Position numbers and translations under genes: made by a program
From: Psilocybe azurescens
Lineage: Eukaryota; Basidiomycota; Agaricomycetes; Agaricales; Agrocybaceae
Length of the DNA stretch: 64,000 bases
Direction: 5' to 3'
Assembly: GCA_023853785.1 (NCBI GenBank)
Contig: JAJIRX010000859.1
Coordinates: 1-64,000, forward strand
The notes under the pieces: generated by a model
What the model was told of the DNA's origin: nothing
Databases searched by the model: none
The model's input: only the letters and a program-made list of their open reading frames with translations
In this document: positions 44,901-58,079 of the stretch, piece by piece
Layout: each line of letters opens with the position of its first letter
How positions within the stretch are numbered: the first letter of the stretch is position 1

Positions 44901-47900
44901 CTAAACTCTCAAGAGGCTAGAGCATCTGGCAGACCATCGCGAGCCTGTCTCTTAACAATACGGCACAAGCCTGTGCTATACAACTAGTCAGTAACAATCA
45001 CCCACCTATCCACGAAAACGACGCATGATTAACCGGTGCAGCCATACGCCCAAAGCGGTCGTCGTCGGTGATGACGCCCCTTCCACCTATGGGATCACGC
45101 TATGTCCAGCTGACCACCTTATGCTGCCAATAGGATGCCACAGAGCACTCGCCCCTGTAATGTATTATTACATGTCACAGATGCGTCTGGTTGCCCCGCT
45201 CTGACCGCGCTTGAGCCTGATTAATCCTTGGCCCCGAAACCCTACCCAAACTCCTAACCCTAATGTCTATCTCGGGTCGACATCAGCGCTTATTTATAAG
45301 TACGGGATTATTTGTCGCGGCCTCCATAACATTTTAAAAAGTTGCTATCCTGAACACTATACGGACTTGTTGACTCGAACGGCAACGCTGCGCAGCGCGG
45401 AAAATATAGCTGCAAACCTGAGCTGTTGCGACGCGACCTCTTACTCAACAATAAAATATATCATTAGATGAGTCCTGAGCGCCTCCGCCTTGGCCTTGGT
45501 CTGACTGTTACTGTGAACATACGGGGTGACAGAGCGTTCGCTCTTTGCGGCCAGAGGCGAGCGCGGTGTGTTGGTAAGGTCGGTGCCATGGCAAGCGTGC
45601 ACGGGTCGGCCAAAACATATGGAAAAATCAGAATTAAAGTTCTGATTTAATTGAGTCGGACGCGACCCTTTGCCAAGAAAGCCACCACTGTGCGTCACCA
45701 GTGATCACTCTCACCATTCCTACTTACCCTTATGTGGGTACTGTGCCCGGCGTAGTGCCAACTCGATTTAGTATTGTCAACAACTTTGAATTGAAACCTC
45801 GAATGCCCGTCGGGCGCAGGAGGAAGCTCAGCTTCGACGTTTCACTTTAAATGCTTGCCAGAAGATCCGTCCTCTCTATTGCAGTGGTAGATAGTAGATA
45901 GACATTTATCCGGTGATTATTCAAGTCTTTTGCGTACGCAATTTAAAAAGATGATTAATACATTACTTTTTTTTTGTGAAGTGTTCATTGCATCAGTATA
46001 ACACAAAACGACGCCGAAATTCTCGCTAGTAGACAAACCCCAGTTAAGATCTTATTCGGCAGACTCCCAATTTAAAGCCCACAGGAATGATATATGCTGC
46101 TCTTTTTAAGAGACCGGACAATGGCATGTTGGAATGGCACATGTCCCAAAGACTCGGACACTGACTGACTCCTCCAGTTATTGCGGATCGAAATGGATTT
46201 ATAAACCTTGATTCATCATTGAAATTAAGTGATCTCGCTCTCAATCGCTCCCTAAATAAATTTGAATTGATTTGTGATGCGCAACAGTGGGCAATGTGAC
46301 GCCAGTAGAAGAAAAACAAGCGGACAAAAATGAGTCTACATATGGTCTCAATGTGGTCTACTATGGCATACGGGCATATACCAAGATGCAAGCATAGTAG
46401 ACTTTGTTTCGCCTATCAGAGTCGGTCTACTCGACTGTATTTCAGGGCACTTTTGGGACTTGGGGTCGTTTAAGATCCCGATTAATGACCAGGAACACCT
46501 GCCTGATAAGACACTGTGCGCATCAATTGTCCATCACTACATACCAAAAATATCCAGAACATGAGGTCTGCTGAGAGGGGGTCGGGCTACCCGATTGGTA
46601 ATGACTACTGACAGACATACATTCCTTCAACACCAAGCGACAGATGGTTCAAATTTTAAGACACCGGTGTGCCCTCCAAACTCAAAAGCAGTGGCATCCG
46701 AAGGTTCGAACCCGTAGAACTGCGTGCATGCACGCTTACCAGTATGCTAATAGCTGATGAACACATTTCTTTGAATAGGCTGCCTTCTAAGAACTCTGGA
46801 ATCGGTTCTATGTTTCCCAGAACCTCCGCAGCTTGTTCAATACACTTCACCAGAACCTGTAACTACTAGTGAATTTCTGTGGCGTAACAGCGGCGTCGAG
46901 ACCGTGGAGTCCAAAGGGACTGTCATTCTGGAAAGATGTCTGTGGGTTTCCAAATGTCCTATAGAATAATAAATGAGAGCTGTGGGTAACTTCAGGGCTT
47001 GCGCCATTGAATAGGTCTTCAAGGGCTCTCAAGAGATTTTCAACCGGTTACAAGTGACAAAATTAACCGGGATAACAGTCAAGTCACCGGGAGAGAGAAG
47101 GGACAGTGAGGAATGTGAAGAAAAGAAAAACATGGCGACGGATTACACCACTTTGTGTGAAGAAAGGCCCATAAAGCGTTAGACTGGAATTCAACTACAA
47201 TGACAAGATATGAGCGATTCTTTCCTCGAGAGGGCGCAGAATTGTCATTGAGCGATCGAAGCGAGCAAGGGGCGAGTGTCGCTACATATTGCTTACTTAT
47301 GTCGCTGCTGCTAAAGAACGCCCGATTCTCGTTTCCCGAGAGCAACCCGAATCGAACGTGCATTCTATCCATCGCTCCATGGTTAATGCAAACAAACGGT
47401 TTCCCCATCTGTGGATCCGGCCAGTGAATAGAGCCCTTCCTGGGTTGGTAGCACCAAATATGTAGCAGCGACCTGATCCAATCATCCTATTTTGACGGAC
47501 AGCGTAGCGTAGAAGTGATCTGGTACCGAGTGGCTGTCATCCAAGCTTTTCGCCCCGTTTTAAATAGTTGAGAGGAGCATATCGCGACATTGGGGTTCTA
47601 GGTTGCTTTGGTAAGAAGAAGACACAATCAAGATGCAATAAATATAAGAACCTGACGTGCCAAAGACCCACCAGAGTAGCGAGATCACAGGTCGAGCTAC
47701 GGCAAGTCACGAGCGAACCAAGTCCAAGAGGAAATTTCAAAAGTGAGAGACAGTGAACCTGTGATTATTGAGCGCTGAGCATCAATGATCAAGCACATCT
47801 GCGGAGGTACACCTAACTTAACGCTCACTCGCGATCTTGAAATGACGTTTCAATATTTTCACTATATAGGTTTGTAAATTAGACTTTTTGTTGAATAAAA

Positions 47901-49421
47901 TATGTTTTCGAAAGCTTTATTTAGTCATGCAGAATAACGACATATCGTAGCATAATTGAATGTCGTACTTACCAGTGCATCCTGTTCCTATTCCTGTAAA
48001 ACAGCTGATCGTGGCGTTGTCGGCCTGCAAAGTCCTCCATTTTCAGTTGCGCAGACCGCTGTGTTGACATGGCCGAGAACATAGCCACCGATTTTCACCC
48101 CTTATTGGAAATGGTTTAATAGTGCCTTTTCATTGATCAGAGTCGGGACCGAAAGTTAGTAAGATTTAGACAGCCAGGAGCCGAAACGAGAACGATAGCG
48201 CGAGGGTCGCAGGAGGGTGAGTATTGGGCGAGACAGGTCGAATTTTGGGCATAATATATCCCAGAAGTCTAGATCCCATTGGTTTCTTTCAATCAGTCGG
48301 AGCCGATAAAATATAATTGGCAACGAGCAGCACGAAGCCACAATGCGCGGCTAGTCTGTGACCTAGACGATTTCCTTAGAAACTTTGCACACACCATTCT
48401 CACGGATAATTGGCATTTTTGGTCGGAACCGACGGATAACCTGTTCAACATATGCTTGAATCCCATCGTCATCCACCTGGCCATACAAAAGGTGGTTGAT
48501 GTCCGATTAGTGGCTTGAGTATACCAAATGCCACTATCTGGGTCTCGCATAGCTTGTCTCGGCAATACACCTCAGTGGCACCAAATCATGGCGCAGGAGA
48601 TAGGTTTGGATGAAGATCAACGGTATGTCACCAAAACTCTTGCTTCGGAATACCGAGGAGTTATAATCTTGGATAATGCTAGGCCTCATTGGAGATCAAA
48701 CGATTTTCTAGAAGCCAGGAGCCAACGCAATATGTAGAAGGTTGCAGTTTAAGTGGAAAGATTCTTCGAGTTGCTATTTGCCCTATGTCATAAGAATATC
48801 GTCCTAAAAACATCATAGGCGCCGAATCTCACTCTTGCCTTCGAAAGAAACACTAAATTTTCAGTTGCAAGTTGTCACTGCGTGATTGTAGCTGGAAAAC
48901 GAACCCTGGATGGACATTTAGATTGTTGAAACATGAACGCGGAGGCTTCTCCAATGGGGAGGTCATTGCGGCATGGGTGTCGCGGAAAGGAGATACGAAA
49001 TATCTTCGAATGGCAAGCAAATGGATGATAAAAAGCGTCCGTGGTTGTGATAAGCCTCTGATCTCAAATGCGGACGAATTCACTGCGAGATGGTGGCCAA
49101 TCGAGGTCGGGAAAACCGAAGAAAACCGAGTGGACGATGTTGAAGTTTCAGAAGGACCCTTACGACGGTCTCATTTTGAATGATTTCTCTCAAAGAGATT
49201 AACCATCTATTTTATTTTGAGATCCGGAAAAAATACCAAATATCAATGTTGAAAGAAGACAAAAAGAAAACATCGTCGGGACATATACACAACTCGCCTC
49301 AGAGTTCACTTTTTCCATGCTATGTATGTACATTGTTATTCTTAACCTACTGAGGAGGTTGGAAACTAAATTGAAGTAATTTTATCAGTTGAAGTTCGGC
49401 TATAGAATAAGATAAATTAAC
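41923..49421. other. 7.5-kb gene-poor gap
   Basis: No recognisable gene on either strand. The first 450 bp are pyrimidine-rich and probably ECL1-like 3' flank. Open stretches such as 46391-46044 (-), 47408-47079 (-), 48293-48565 (-) and 48872-49183 (+) are short, unrelated and often lack an ATG. Small inverted repeats (for example TGTAAT...ATTACA at about 45157) and poly-T runs (43878-43890) occur. A GGTTCGAACC palindrome at about 46713 recalls a tRNA T arm but no tRNA fold forms. It may hold a non-coding RNA, eroded genes or an old repeat block. Confidence 0.4.
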
Positions 49422-50118
49422 TCACCCAGGAGGAGGGCCGCCAAATCCTGGAGGAGGACCTGGAGGAAAGGGCATACCAGGAGGGAAACCGGGGGCCTGA
49501 AACCAGGAGGGGGCCCAGCCATTCCAGGGGGGTGCGAATGGCATTGGGGGACGAGCCAAAGAAGGAGGACCCACTGGAAATAAACAAACAAAAATGATTA
49601 AAAGACATACAAGTGACTGTTGAAGACAAAGCACGCACTGGGAGGCATCATGCCCATACCACGTCCAGCGGGCATACCACGTCCGGGACCAACTGGCAAC
49701 TATTTTAAGGCAAGATGAGTCGATGTTCTGATATCAACAAGCCCTTGAGACTCACAGCATTCTTTTTGTCCTCATCGACAACTGGGGGCGGCCCTTCAAC
49801 GCTTATGCTGACGACAGTCTCTCCTCGAAGAATGACGAGACCTAGTGATCGTTTCATCTCCTGCTCTGGCGCTGATTCCTCTCCAGCCTTTTTCTTTGGC
49901 CTAACTCTTCGGAATTCTTCACAGTCTGCGATGACGAGGTTCATGTGCCTATCAAATGCCAGCATTTGGCCTACCAGAGAGCGACCATCGTTAATCGTAA
50001 CCTTCAATCTCCAATTGATCAGGGCGAGCATCTTTCCGCCTTTGGATTTTGGGGGAGGCTATAACGATGCATTAAATTAGTTTGCTAATATACCGATATG
50101 GGTTAAACAACTTGCCAT
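49422..50118 (-). CDS. SMB1: Small nuclear ribonucleoprotein SmB/B'
   Basis: Sm1 and Sm2 motifs are clear: MLALINWRLKVTINDGRSLVGQMLAFDRHMNLVIADCEEFR, then KRSLGLVILRGETVVSISV. The tail is Pro/Gly/Met-rich with GRGMPAGRGMGMM, typical of SmB. It is a core ring protein of U1, U2, U4 and U5 snRNPs. Exons: 50118-50116 (the ATG alone), 50058-49756, 49699-49639 and 49573-49422. The first intron begins GCAAGT, a GC-AG intron. In exon 4 the text reads APPWNGWAPSW..., but one base fewer in G6 (49527-49532) and one more in G5 (49491-49495) give PPGMAGPPPGFRPP, the expected SmB repeat, so two opposite homopolymer errors probably cancel. Divergent from the nitronate monooxygenase gene. Confidence 0.93.
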
Positions 50119-50538
50119 GGTGGGCGACGCGTTACGAGATTGTAAAGCGCGAGTACGAAAGTTGCAACGGTGTTGAAAAACCTAGTACGAATCCTTACGC
50201 GAAAACAACTGTATACAAACTCAGCGCACGGACACGTGCTGCCTTACTCACTTCAACTTCCGCAGAAAACATACTGGTAGCTGCAAGGCTCAAGCCATTT
50301 GGAAGGCTAATTCTTGACTTGAGTCTGGGTTCACTGGCCGCGAAAAACGGTCGTTGGGGGACAAACAACACCCGAACGACGTGGATTGGTAATTCTGGCA
50401 CTCTGACTCATCCATCTCCGCAATTGTCGTCCATGTAAACCTGCAGCGGGAAATGACGGAGTATGCATTCCGTTCCGAGTTATAAAATCACCTTGACTAG
50501 GCCTACATAGACCAGTCAACTTCTGTCTCTCTACTTTC
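50119..50538. promoter_or_regulatory. Divergent spacer between SmB and nitronate monooxygenase
   Basis: About 420 bp hold both promoters. No named motif and no further gene were identified. Confidence 0.4.
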
Positions 50539-51936
50539 ATGACGATCTCTACGCCTATACAAACTTCTCTCACAAAATTGCTGGGTGGGTATCATGATTG
50601 GTACAAGATGGCTACTCAGCGTCATATCTTTTAGGCATCAAAACTCCAATTGTGGAGGCTGCAATGGCCGGTGCGAGTGGAGGTTGGCGGACATCTTATT
50701 CGCCTGCTTGTTTGAAATTTGACCATATTTTCTTCAGGATTAATTGCTGCACAAGTCAGCCTTGCTGGTGGTTTCGGCTTTCTCTCTGCAGGTATATCTT
50801 GAAGGAGGTCAATACACCTTCCCTATCTGATCATTAAATCTGTGACACCAAAAGGATACGACTCTATCGAGACCCTGAAAAAGGAGATCACTATTGCTCG
50901 TAGCTTGCTGCACGCAGACGAACAAAAGAGCCTTCCAATTGGTGTTGGCTTCTTATGCTGGCAACTCGATAAATTTCCAGAAAAGGCTGAACAACTTTTG
51001 GCCTTTGCACTGGAGAGCCATGTTCAAGCAATCTGGTTTGCCTTTGGCAACGATATCGGCCGCTGGGTGAATTATGTGCGAAAGCATGATCTTCGAGCAC
51101 ACACCAAAGATGCTGTCAAAATCTTTATTCAAGTCTCAACGGTCCCAGACCTACGTCTGACCCTCGATACTTGGAAAGCTGATGTGATAGTTGCCCAGGG
51201 TATGTATATCACAAAATCCAAACCAACACATTTTAATTTGTCTCTCCGAAAGGCAATGAAGCAGGCGGTCACGGGCTAAGTACAAGCCTTCCCATCTTGA
51301 CCCTCCTTCCATTATTCGCACAAATAGTGGCAGACTCCAACGGCCCCCTCTCCTTGCTGCGGGAGGCCTAGCTACTGGTTCCCAAATAGCATCGCTTCTT
51401 ACTCTCGGGGCTTCTGGCGTAGTCCTGGGAACGCGCTTTCTCCTATCTCCAGAAAGTCTGTATACAGACGCACAGCGTAATGCACTTGTTGAGGCCGACT
51501 CATCGAAATCAGTGCGTACTCTGGCTTTTGATTACGCTAGGAATACCTTGGGTTGGCCTCAGGGTGTCGACGGAAGGGGATTGCGAAACGGTACGACGCC
51601 AGTTCTGTGGGTTATTTTTCTGGACCATCTTGCTGAACAAAACTCGGTTTCCTAGCTACGGTTGATGATTATGAGAAAGGAGAAGACATGGAGATAATTA
51701 GGAAGAAACTGGCAGACGGCGTGCGAGTGGATGATACCAACCGAATGGTGGTCTGGGCGGGTTCAGCAGTCGGCTTGATGTCTAAAATCATGCCAGCAAA
51801 GGTTAGATGCAATGCCTTGTTCTTACGGTTCTTACGGCTGAATTTACTGATATCCGGGCACTAGGAAATCTTGCTTGAACTACATGAAGAATGTTTGCTA
51901 TGTCTACGAAACACCGGCAGTCTCGTATCGAAGTGA
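50539..51936 (+). CDS. Nitronate monooxygenase (2-nitropropane dioxygenase family)
   Basis: The ATG at 50539 opens MTISTPIQTSLTKLLG; introns follow and the exons join in frame to VSK and the stop at 51936. Motifs: IKTPIVEAAMAGASGG at the start of the TIM barrel, SLAGGFGFLSAGYDS, the FMN/catalytic block GNEAGGHG, then AAGGLATGSQIASLLTLGASGVVLGTRFL. The family is FMN-dependent and oxidises alkyl nitronates such as propionate 3-nitronate; the exact substrate here is inferred. No targeting signal. It is convergent with pyruvate carboxylase. No frame errors were seen. Confidence 0.92.
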
Positions 51937-52498
51937 CACCCTTCTGAAGCTGAAGTCAAAGTGAAATATCTGTTGTATGATATAATTCTATACATTAACC
52001 TTAGACTTATGCTCAATATTTTTATATGTCGCTAGTACCAACCATCGAGTTGCACACATGCCATTCGTTCTGACTGAAGGCTGTGACCAATATCAAATAA
52101 GTTCTACTTACAAGGCTAAAGGCTTCTGCGCATCCTAAACCGGTATATATCATCCGCGATCCTGTAAATGACGCAATAGATAGTGCGCCTATTTTCATAT
52201 TCGCTACTTATTGATAAGAGGGAGCTTTCATGGAGACGGGACTTCTATGGTCTTCAGCCGCAATCTACAGATTTTGTTTGGATTTGGTGAAGCTCTTTCA
52301 AGTTGTTTGGTCCTTGTTAATGCCACCATCCTGGTTTACATCAATCAGCAATCCATTACCTTGGACCAACTGCTCTCTAACTAGCTCTTACATTTGACTA
52401 TAACAATGCCTGATGATCTAGTTCTGAACCTTAAATTTGTGTCTGCTACTACTAACAATATATGCAAAAAACAAGTACAACTTCTTCTTTCCGTTTTC
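51937..52498. other. Convergent spacer, no gene
   Basis: AT-rich 3' flanks of the nitronate monooxygenase and pyruvate carboxylase genes. No open frame of note. Confidence 0.55.
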
Positions 52499-55400
52499 CT
52501 AATGTACAATCTCTACAGTGAGGTCGCCCTGGTTGATCGAATCGCCTATACAAAGGAAATGGAGCGGTCAGAACAATGTGCAGACAGTATAAAAACATGG
52601 TGAGTACCTTCTTGGACAACAACTCGTTTGATATGTCCCGAAACGGGCGCTGTGACAGCAGATTCCATCTATCGAACGGGATCAATTATCTGTACAATTC
52701 CTTAAAAATAAAAGAAGAAACCCACCTTCATGGCGCTGAGAACTACATACCAAATGTGTATCAGTTAACAAGTTCGTTAGGAAGAAGTTTGCGTATGAAT
52801 GACATACCACAAACAGGATCGCCTTTCTTGATCTCCTGGCCTTCCTTCACCCTTACTTCAACAACAACTCCCGACATCGGAGCCCCGACAGATCCAGGGT
52901 CAGTGGTAGCTTTCTCCCGGGATACCGTCTCAACCGCAGAGTTCTTATCTTCAACCGACACGGCGCGAATCTATTTGTGGAGTTAGCAGTTGTTTTGATA
53001 GCGTATAGATAAGTTTTTGAGATTTACCTCTCCATTGACTTCGAACCAAACGTCACGTTGTGCGCGACCTTCAACGACAGGGCCAACAGCCATGAGGCGG
53101 ATGATCAGCGTTTTCCCTTTCTCGATGGAAATATGCATCTCCTCTCCAACGTCGGGTCTGCCCAAGAAATAGCGAGTAGGAATCACACTATTAACAAAAT
53201 TCGAAAGTCAGCTTGATTAAAACCGCAAGTCACCAGTATAATACCTGAGGTCACCATATTTCTCAATGAAGCCTTGGTATTCCTCGAAGACCTGCCGGAT
53301 TTTTGGGAAATTTCTGAGTACGGAAGAAGTGTATGAAGAAGGGTAGATTACAAACCTTGGGGTACATGACGTAAGAAGTAACATCCGCATCCGTGATATG
53401 CTTGCCGAACTTGCTTCGCAATTCAGCCTTGATTTTCTTGAAGTCCAGAGGCTCCATGGTGGCACCAGGACGTCCATCGATTCTAGGCTTGTTCCTTATG
53501 ATGGCAGAACGCAAAGGTTCTGGGAAGCCTCCCACAGGTTGTCCTAGATAGCCTTGGAAGAACTCAACAACAGACGATGGGAAGTCGAGCTGTTCTGCGC
53601 GTGCAAGAACGTCTTCTTTGGAGAACGAATTGGAAGTCATCCATTGGGCGAAATCACCAACGACCTTTGACGATGGCGTCACCTAGATACTAAACTGTAA
53701 GTACAATGCGATGATAGGTGCGCGTTCTGCGCAAAAACTTGCCTTGATGATATTCCCGCACTTAAAAAAAAGAAGCAAAGATTTAGAGGCAGTCTCTGTT
53801 GAATGTTGTCTGGGACTTACTAGTTCATTCGCTTCAATGTATTTCTGTTTGATGACTGTGAATAGGTTCAGATGAGGAAGCTTGGGACTATGTTGTGGAA
53901 ACCATCATACCAGTCCACTGTGTCCCAAGACCTAGCTGGGAAGCTTGGAACTAGAGAAACCACGATCAGCCGAAGAATGCCTAGCACTTTTATCTCACGT
54001 ACCATAAGATTCGTGTATTGACCGCCGGGCATTTCGTGATCGAAAACACTGGAGTCCGATGCGCGAACATTGGCTTCGAAGCAGCCGTACAACAGGCGAA
54101 CTTGGCTCCAGTACAGATTGAGGGCCTGGATGTCCTCGTAGCGAATACCTGTTCCAAGATCGGTCTGCTCCAAGGCCATGCAGATGGCACCCATAGAAGG
54201 TTGAGATGTCAATCCAGACATGCCTGAACACAAAAGTATTTTGGTTACATCAGAAAAAGATTTCTAGAAGTCTGAATGGTGCTTACTGTCGATCGCAACA
54301 TCCACAACGTCGGCACCAGCAGCAGCGCAAGCCAACATACTGGCGGTTGCAATACCCGCAGTGTCATGCGAGTGGACGTGGATGGGGAGATCAGGATGTG
54401 CCTTCCTGATTGCACCAATCAACCTATAAACAAGGAAAATCAACATCATTCGCAAATTTGAACGAGGCGGCAATGTATCTTACAGTCTAGCAGACTCAGG
54501 TTTGAGCAAACCAGCCATATCCTTAACACCGAGTACGTGAATACCCTCCTTCACGAGCTGGTCAACGAAGTCAAGGTAGTATTGAAGAGTATATTTCTTC
54601 TCGTTGGGGCTCGCGACATCACCGCTGTAGCAAACAACGGCCTCACAAACACCTCCAGCCTTCTTGGCAGCGTCGATACCGAGTTTCATCTGTAATGATG
54701 TCAGTTGCGTTGTTTCTTATGGCACCGATTTATTGGACCTACGTTCTCTGAAAGGAATACGACATTCAGAATGAAAGTCAGCATAGTCTAAACCACAATT
54801 CTCACCAAAGTAATTCAAAGAATCGAAGACACGGAAAATATCGAGACCGTTTTCGACAGCCTTCTTAGAGAAGTCGTAGATGGCATTGTCACTTTTCAAA
54901 TGTTAGAGGTGGTTTAAATCACCAATTCATACAACTCACGGGTAACTGGTGTATCCAACTCCGTTAGCGCCACGAACCAGCGCTTGCAGGGGGATGTTGG
55001 GAACCAATTTACGGAGAGTGCGCTAGATTAGTAAGAAAAATAAGGAGGAAGACTCGAGAGTTGTGAAACTGATATACGAACCAGGCGCTCCCAAGGATCC
55101 TCGTACAGGAAACGCATAGCAACATCGAAAGTAGCTCCACCCCAGCACTCAAGACTATATGCGTTAGCCAAGGCATAACTAGTCTCTTTGGCGATGTTGG
55201 CCATATCGGTCGTGCGAAGACGGGTGGCTAAAAGAGACTGATGAGCATCACGCCAGGTAGTGTCCATGATCAAGGTTCCAGGATATTCGCGAACAGCTTT
55301 GGCGAAAGCCTCAGGGCCGTGTTCGACGATGATGTTTCTCCAGCCAACCTGGCAAGGGAAGGTGGTATCCAGAGGAGGTCCGTTGGGATCTTCGCGGTTC

Positions 55401-57503
55401 TGGAACTTTGGAATGACGATTTCTGTCTTGAGACCAGGCTCTCCCTACCAAGGTATTAGTCTTTACAGACAATGGATGGTTCTGACTGGTACGAACAGTT
55501 TGACCCTTGATGGAGCTTCCGTTGACGGCAAGATCCCCAAGGTAAGCCAGCAACTTCTGTGCACGATTCTGGCTCTGAACAAGCTTGAAAAGGTCCGGAG
55601 TATCGTCGATGAACTGTAAATAGATAAGAAACGTTGAATTAATGCAATCTGAAATTGTACACACTGTCGTCCATGTCTTTCCTCCAATGAAGATATCGTG
55701 GGTAAGGAGACGGAAGAGGAAAGGAATGTTGGTCTAGAAAAATGACGATTAGAAGATATTCATCAAATGACATTCGTTACTCACTTTGACACCGCGGATA
55801 CGGAACTCGACGAGAGCACGGAGCATTTTTCGGCGCGCGACCTCATAAGTCGTTCCAGTGACAGTGCATTTTACTAACAAGCTGTCATAATGGGGCTACA
55901 AGAATTGTTCATAAGCGCTCGGGCACAATAGGGATTAGGATTAAATCTTACTGTGATCTGTGCTCCGGCAAAGCCAGAGCTTGCGTCCAGACGAACACCA
56001 TTTCCACCAGCACTGCGGTAGACTTCAATTTTTCCGGTATCAGGCTGGAATCCTTGGGCTGCGTCCTCGGTGGTGATACGGCATTGGATGGCGAAACCAC
56101 GCTTCGTGATAGCATCCTGGGTCAAACCAAGTTGCGGCAGAGTGGCGCCAGCGGCAATTTGGATTTGAGCGGCGACGATGTCAATTCCGGTGATTTCCTC
56201 TGTGAGAAATAAAATCAATAAGCGCTCGACACCCCGTCACGTAATTGTGACCTACCGGTGATAGTATGCTCGACTTGAATACGGGGATTGATTTCAATGA
56301 AGTAATGTCTTCCCATCTGATCGACCAAGAATTCGGCAGTACCAGCATTTCTGTACCCAACACTCTTAGCCAATTTGATCGCGTCGGACAAGATGGCCTG
56401 TCGGACCTCTTCGGGCAAATGGGTCGCGGGAGCAACTTCGACAACTTTTTGATGCCTTCGCTGCACGGAGCAGTCACGCTCGAAAAGATGGATGGTGTTT
56501 CCAACGGCATCGGCAAGAATTTGTACTTCGATGTGGCGCGGGCGTTCGAGGAAACGCTCGATGAAGACTGTCCCATCTCCGAAAGCAGCTTTTGCCTCAC
56601 TCACGGCACGCTCAAAGGAGGTCTTGAACTCTGATTGCTCTCTGACAACGCGCATACCACGTCCACCTCCTCCCATAGCAGCCTTGATGATAACTGGGAA
56701 GCCATATTCTTCGATAAAGGCTTCACCGTCCTTGTAGGTATCCACAGGGCCTGGGGTACCGGGTACGACAGGAACTCCGACCTTGAGAGCTGCAATTTGC
56801 CGATAAGTTATTGTTCAGCATCGGAGGAGTAGTGGATATTACCCAGGGTCCTGGCCTTTGTCTTGTCGCCCAAGCCATCAATGACTTCGGGAGAAGGACC
56901 GACGAAAGCGATGCCAGCCTGCTCGACCTTCCTTGCGAATTGTGCGTTTTCAGACAAGAACCCATATCTACACAGAGTAAGAAGCTGGAAGGATTGGGTG
57001 AAGTGAGATTTTATTTACCCAGGATGGATCATATCGACGCCATGCTCAAGAGCGATCCTGATAATATCGTCCTGCGCGAGATAGGCAGCAACTGGTGTCA
57101 AACCTTTTCCAACTTGATATGCTTCGTCGGACTAGTGAAAATCGATTTTTAAATGGGAGATCTACGCGTGACTGCAATAATTGACCAACCTTTTGACGAT
57201 GAGCTGATAAGCGATCTTCATAGGAATAGATCGCAACGGTGTGCATCGCAAGTTCATGGGCGGTTCTGAACACTCGGATCGCAATTTCCTGTCAGTGTCC
57301 ATCAGAACAAGAACGAGTTAAAATAAGTATGGGGTTCATACCCCACGATTAGCGACGAGAATCTTTGTCAAGGGACCTCCGTGACCGGCGGCTTTCCTCC
57401 TCATCGTCTGGATGGAGTGCACCGGTGTGCCCGGTGCACTGGGAGATCCAGCAAAGATGGACGCCAACCTCGGCGGATGCAAGGTTGAAGATTGTGAAGC
57501 CAT
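52499..57503 (-). CDS. PYC1: Pyruvate carboxylase
   Basis: Biotin carboxylase domain ([32 protein letters not shown]-grasp [32 protein letters not shown]), carboxyltransferase domain ([47 protein letters not shown]) and a C-terminal biotinyl domain ([12 protein letters not shown], then SAMKME). It carboxylates pyruvate to oxaloacetate in a tetramer; in fungi it is usually cytosolic. The start at 57503 gives [17 protein letters not shown], then [14 protein letters not shown]. More than fifteen short introns are inferred, one immediately after the biotinylated Lys codon (52726-52728; intron 52725-52669). It ends DLTVEIVH at 52499. Confidence 0.96.
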
Positions 57504-58079
57504 GGGCGTAGCTGTTGTTCAAGATAGTGAATTTGAATTTGACGAGCACGGAAAGTTGAGGAAAATGTCGGGATCTAAACCGATACAGAAGCCGATGAGC
57601 AAAATATTAGCAAAACAGTGACCCCAACAGAAAATATGGCCACCAGAGCACTTACTTCCCAGCGATCTGCTGTTTGCAAGCTACTCCGATGGTGGTGGTA
57701 GGAGAGCAAGATAGAGAAAGAGGGACCAGAGTCTAAAGTCGTATAAGAGCTTGTATATTCCCGTAATCTATATCTCTGGCGCCGGATATTTGAGTGGCGA
57801 GCTGCAATCATAACAAACCCCGGCATTAAGGTGGGCGATTAGCGGAGCACCCGCACATCTCCACCGTTTATCAAATTCATTTCTACCTCTGCACGTTCTC
57901 CCCACCAAGAGTGTAAATTCTCTCCAAATAAATACATCAACCCAAGTCGCGCACCCGTCAGTCATGTGAAAACTACTCGAGTGTACATAATAAATACGGA
58001 GCAGCACAGGCATCGTACATAGGAGAAGGGTAGATACTATATATTTTGTTGAGAGACGCCCTTCCGTATGTCCTATGCC
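57504..58079. other. Spacer upstream of pyruvate carboxylase, no gene
   Basis: Contains the pyruvate carboxylase promoter region and the VRG4 3' flank. No coding frame is supported. Confidence 0.5.

Noticed and set aside
45210..45270. Telomere-like CCCTAA repeats
   Set aside because: Only isolated CCCTAA/CCCTAC words occur, not a tandem array, and the position is internal.
46700..46770. A tRNA gene around the GGTTCGAACC palindrome
   Set aside because: A box and B box can be imagined on the minus strand, but acceptor, D and T stems do not pair.
48872..49183. A 103-codon plus-strand gene
   Set aside because: It begins with TTG, has no recognisable family and sits in a region with no other coding signs.
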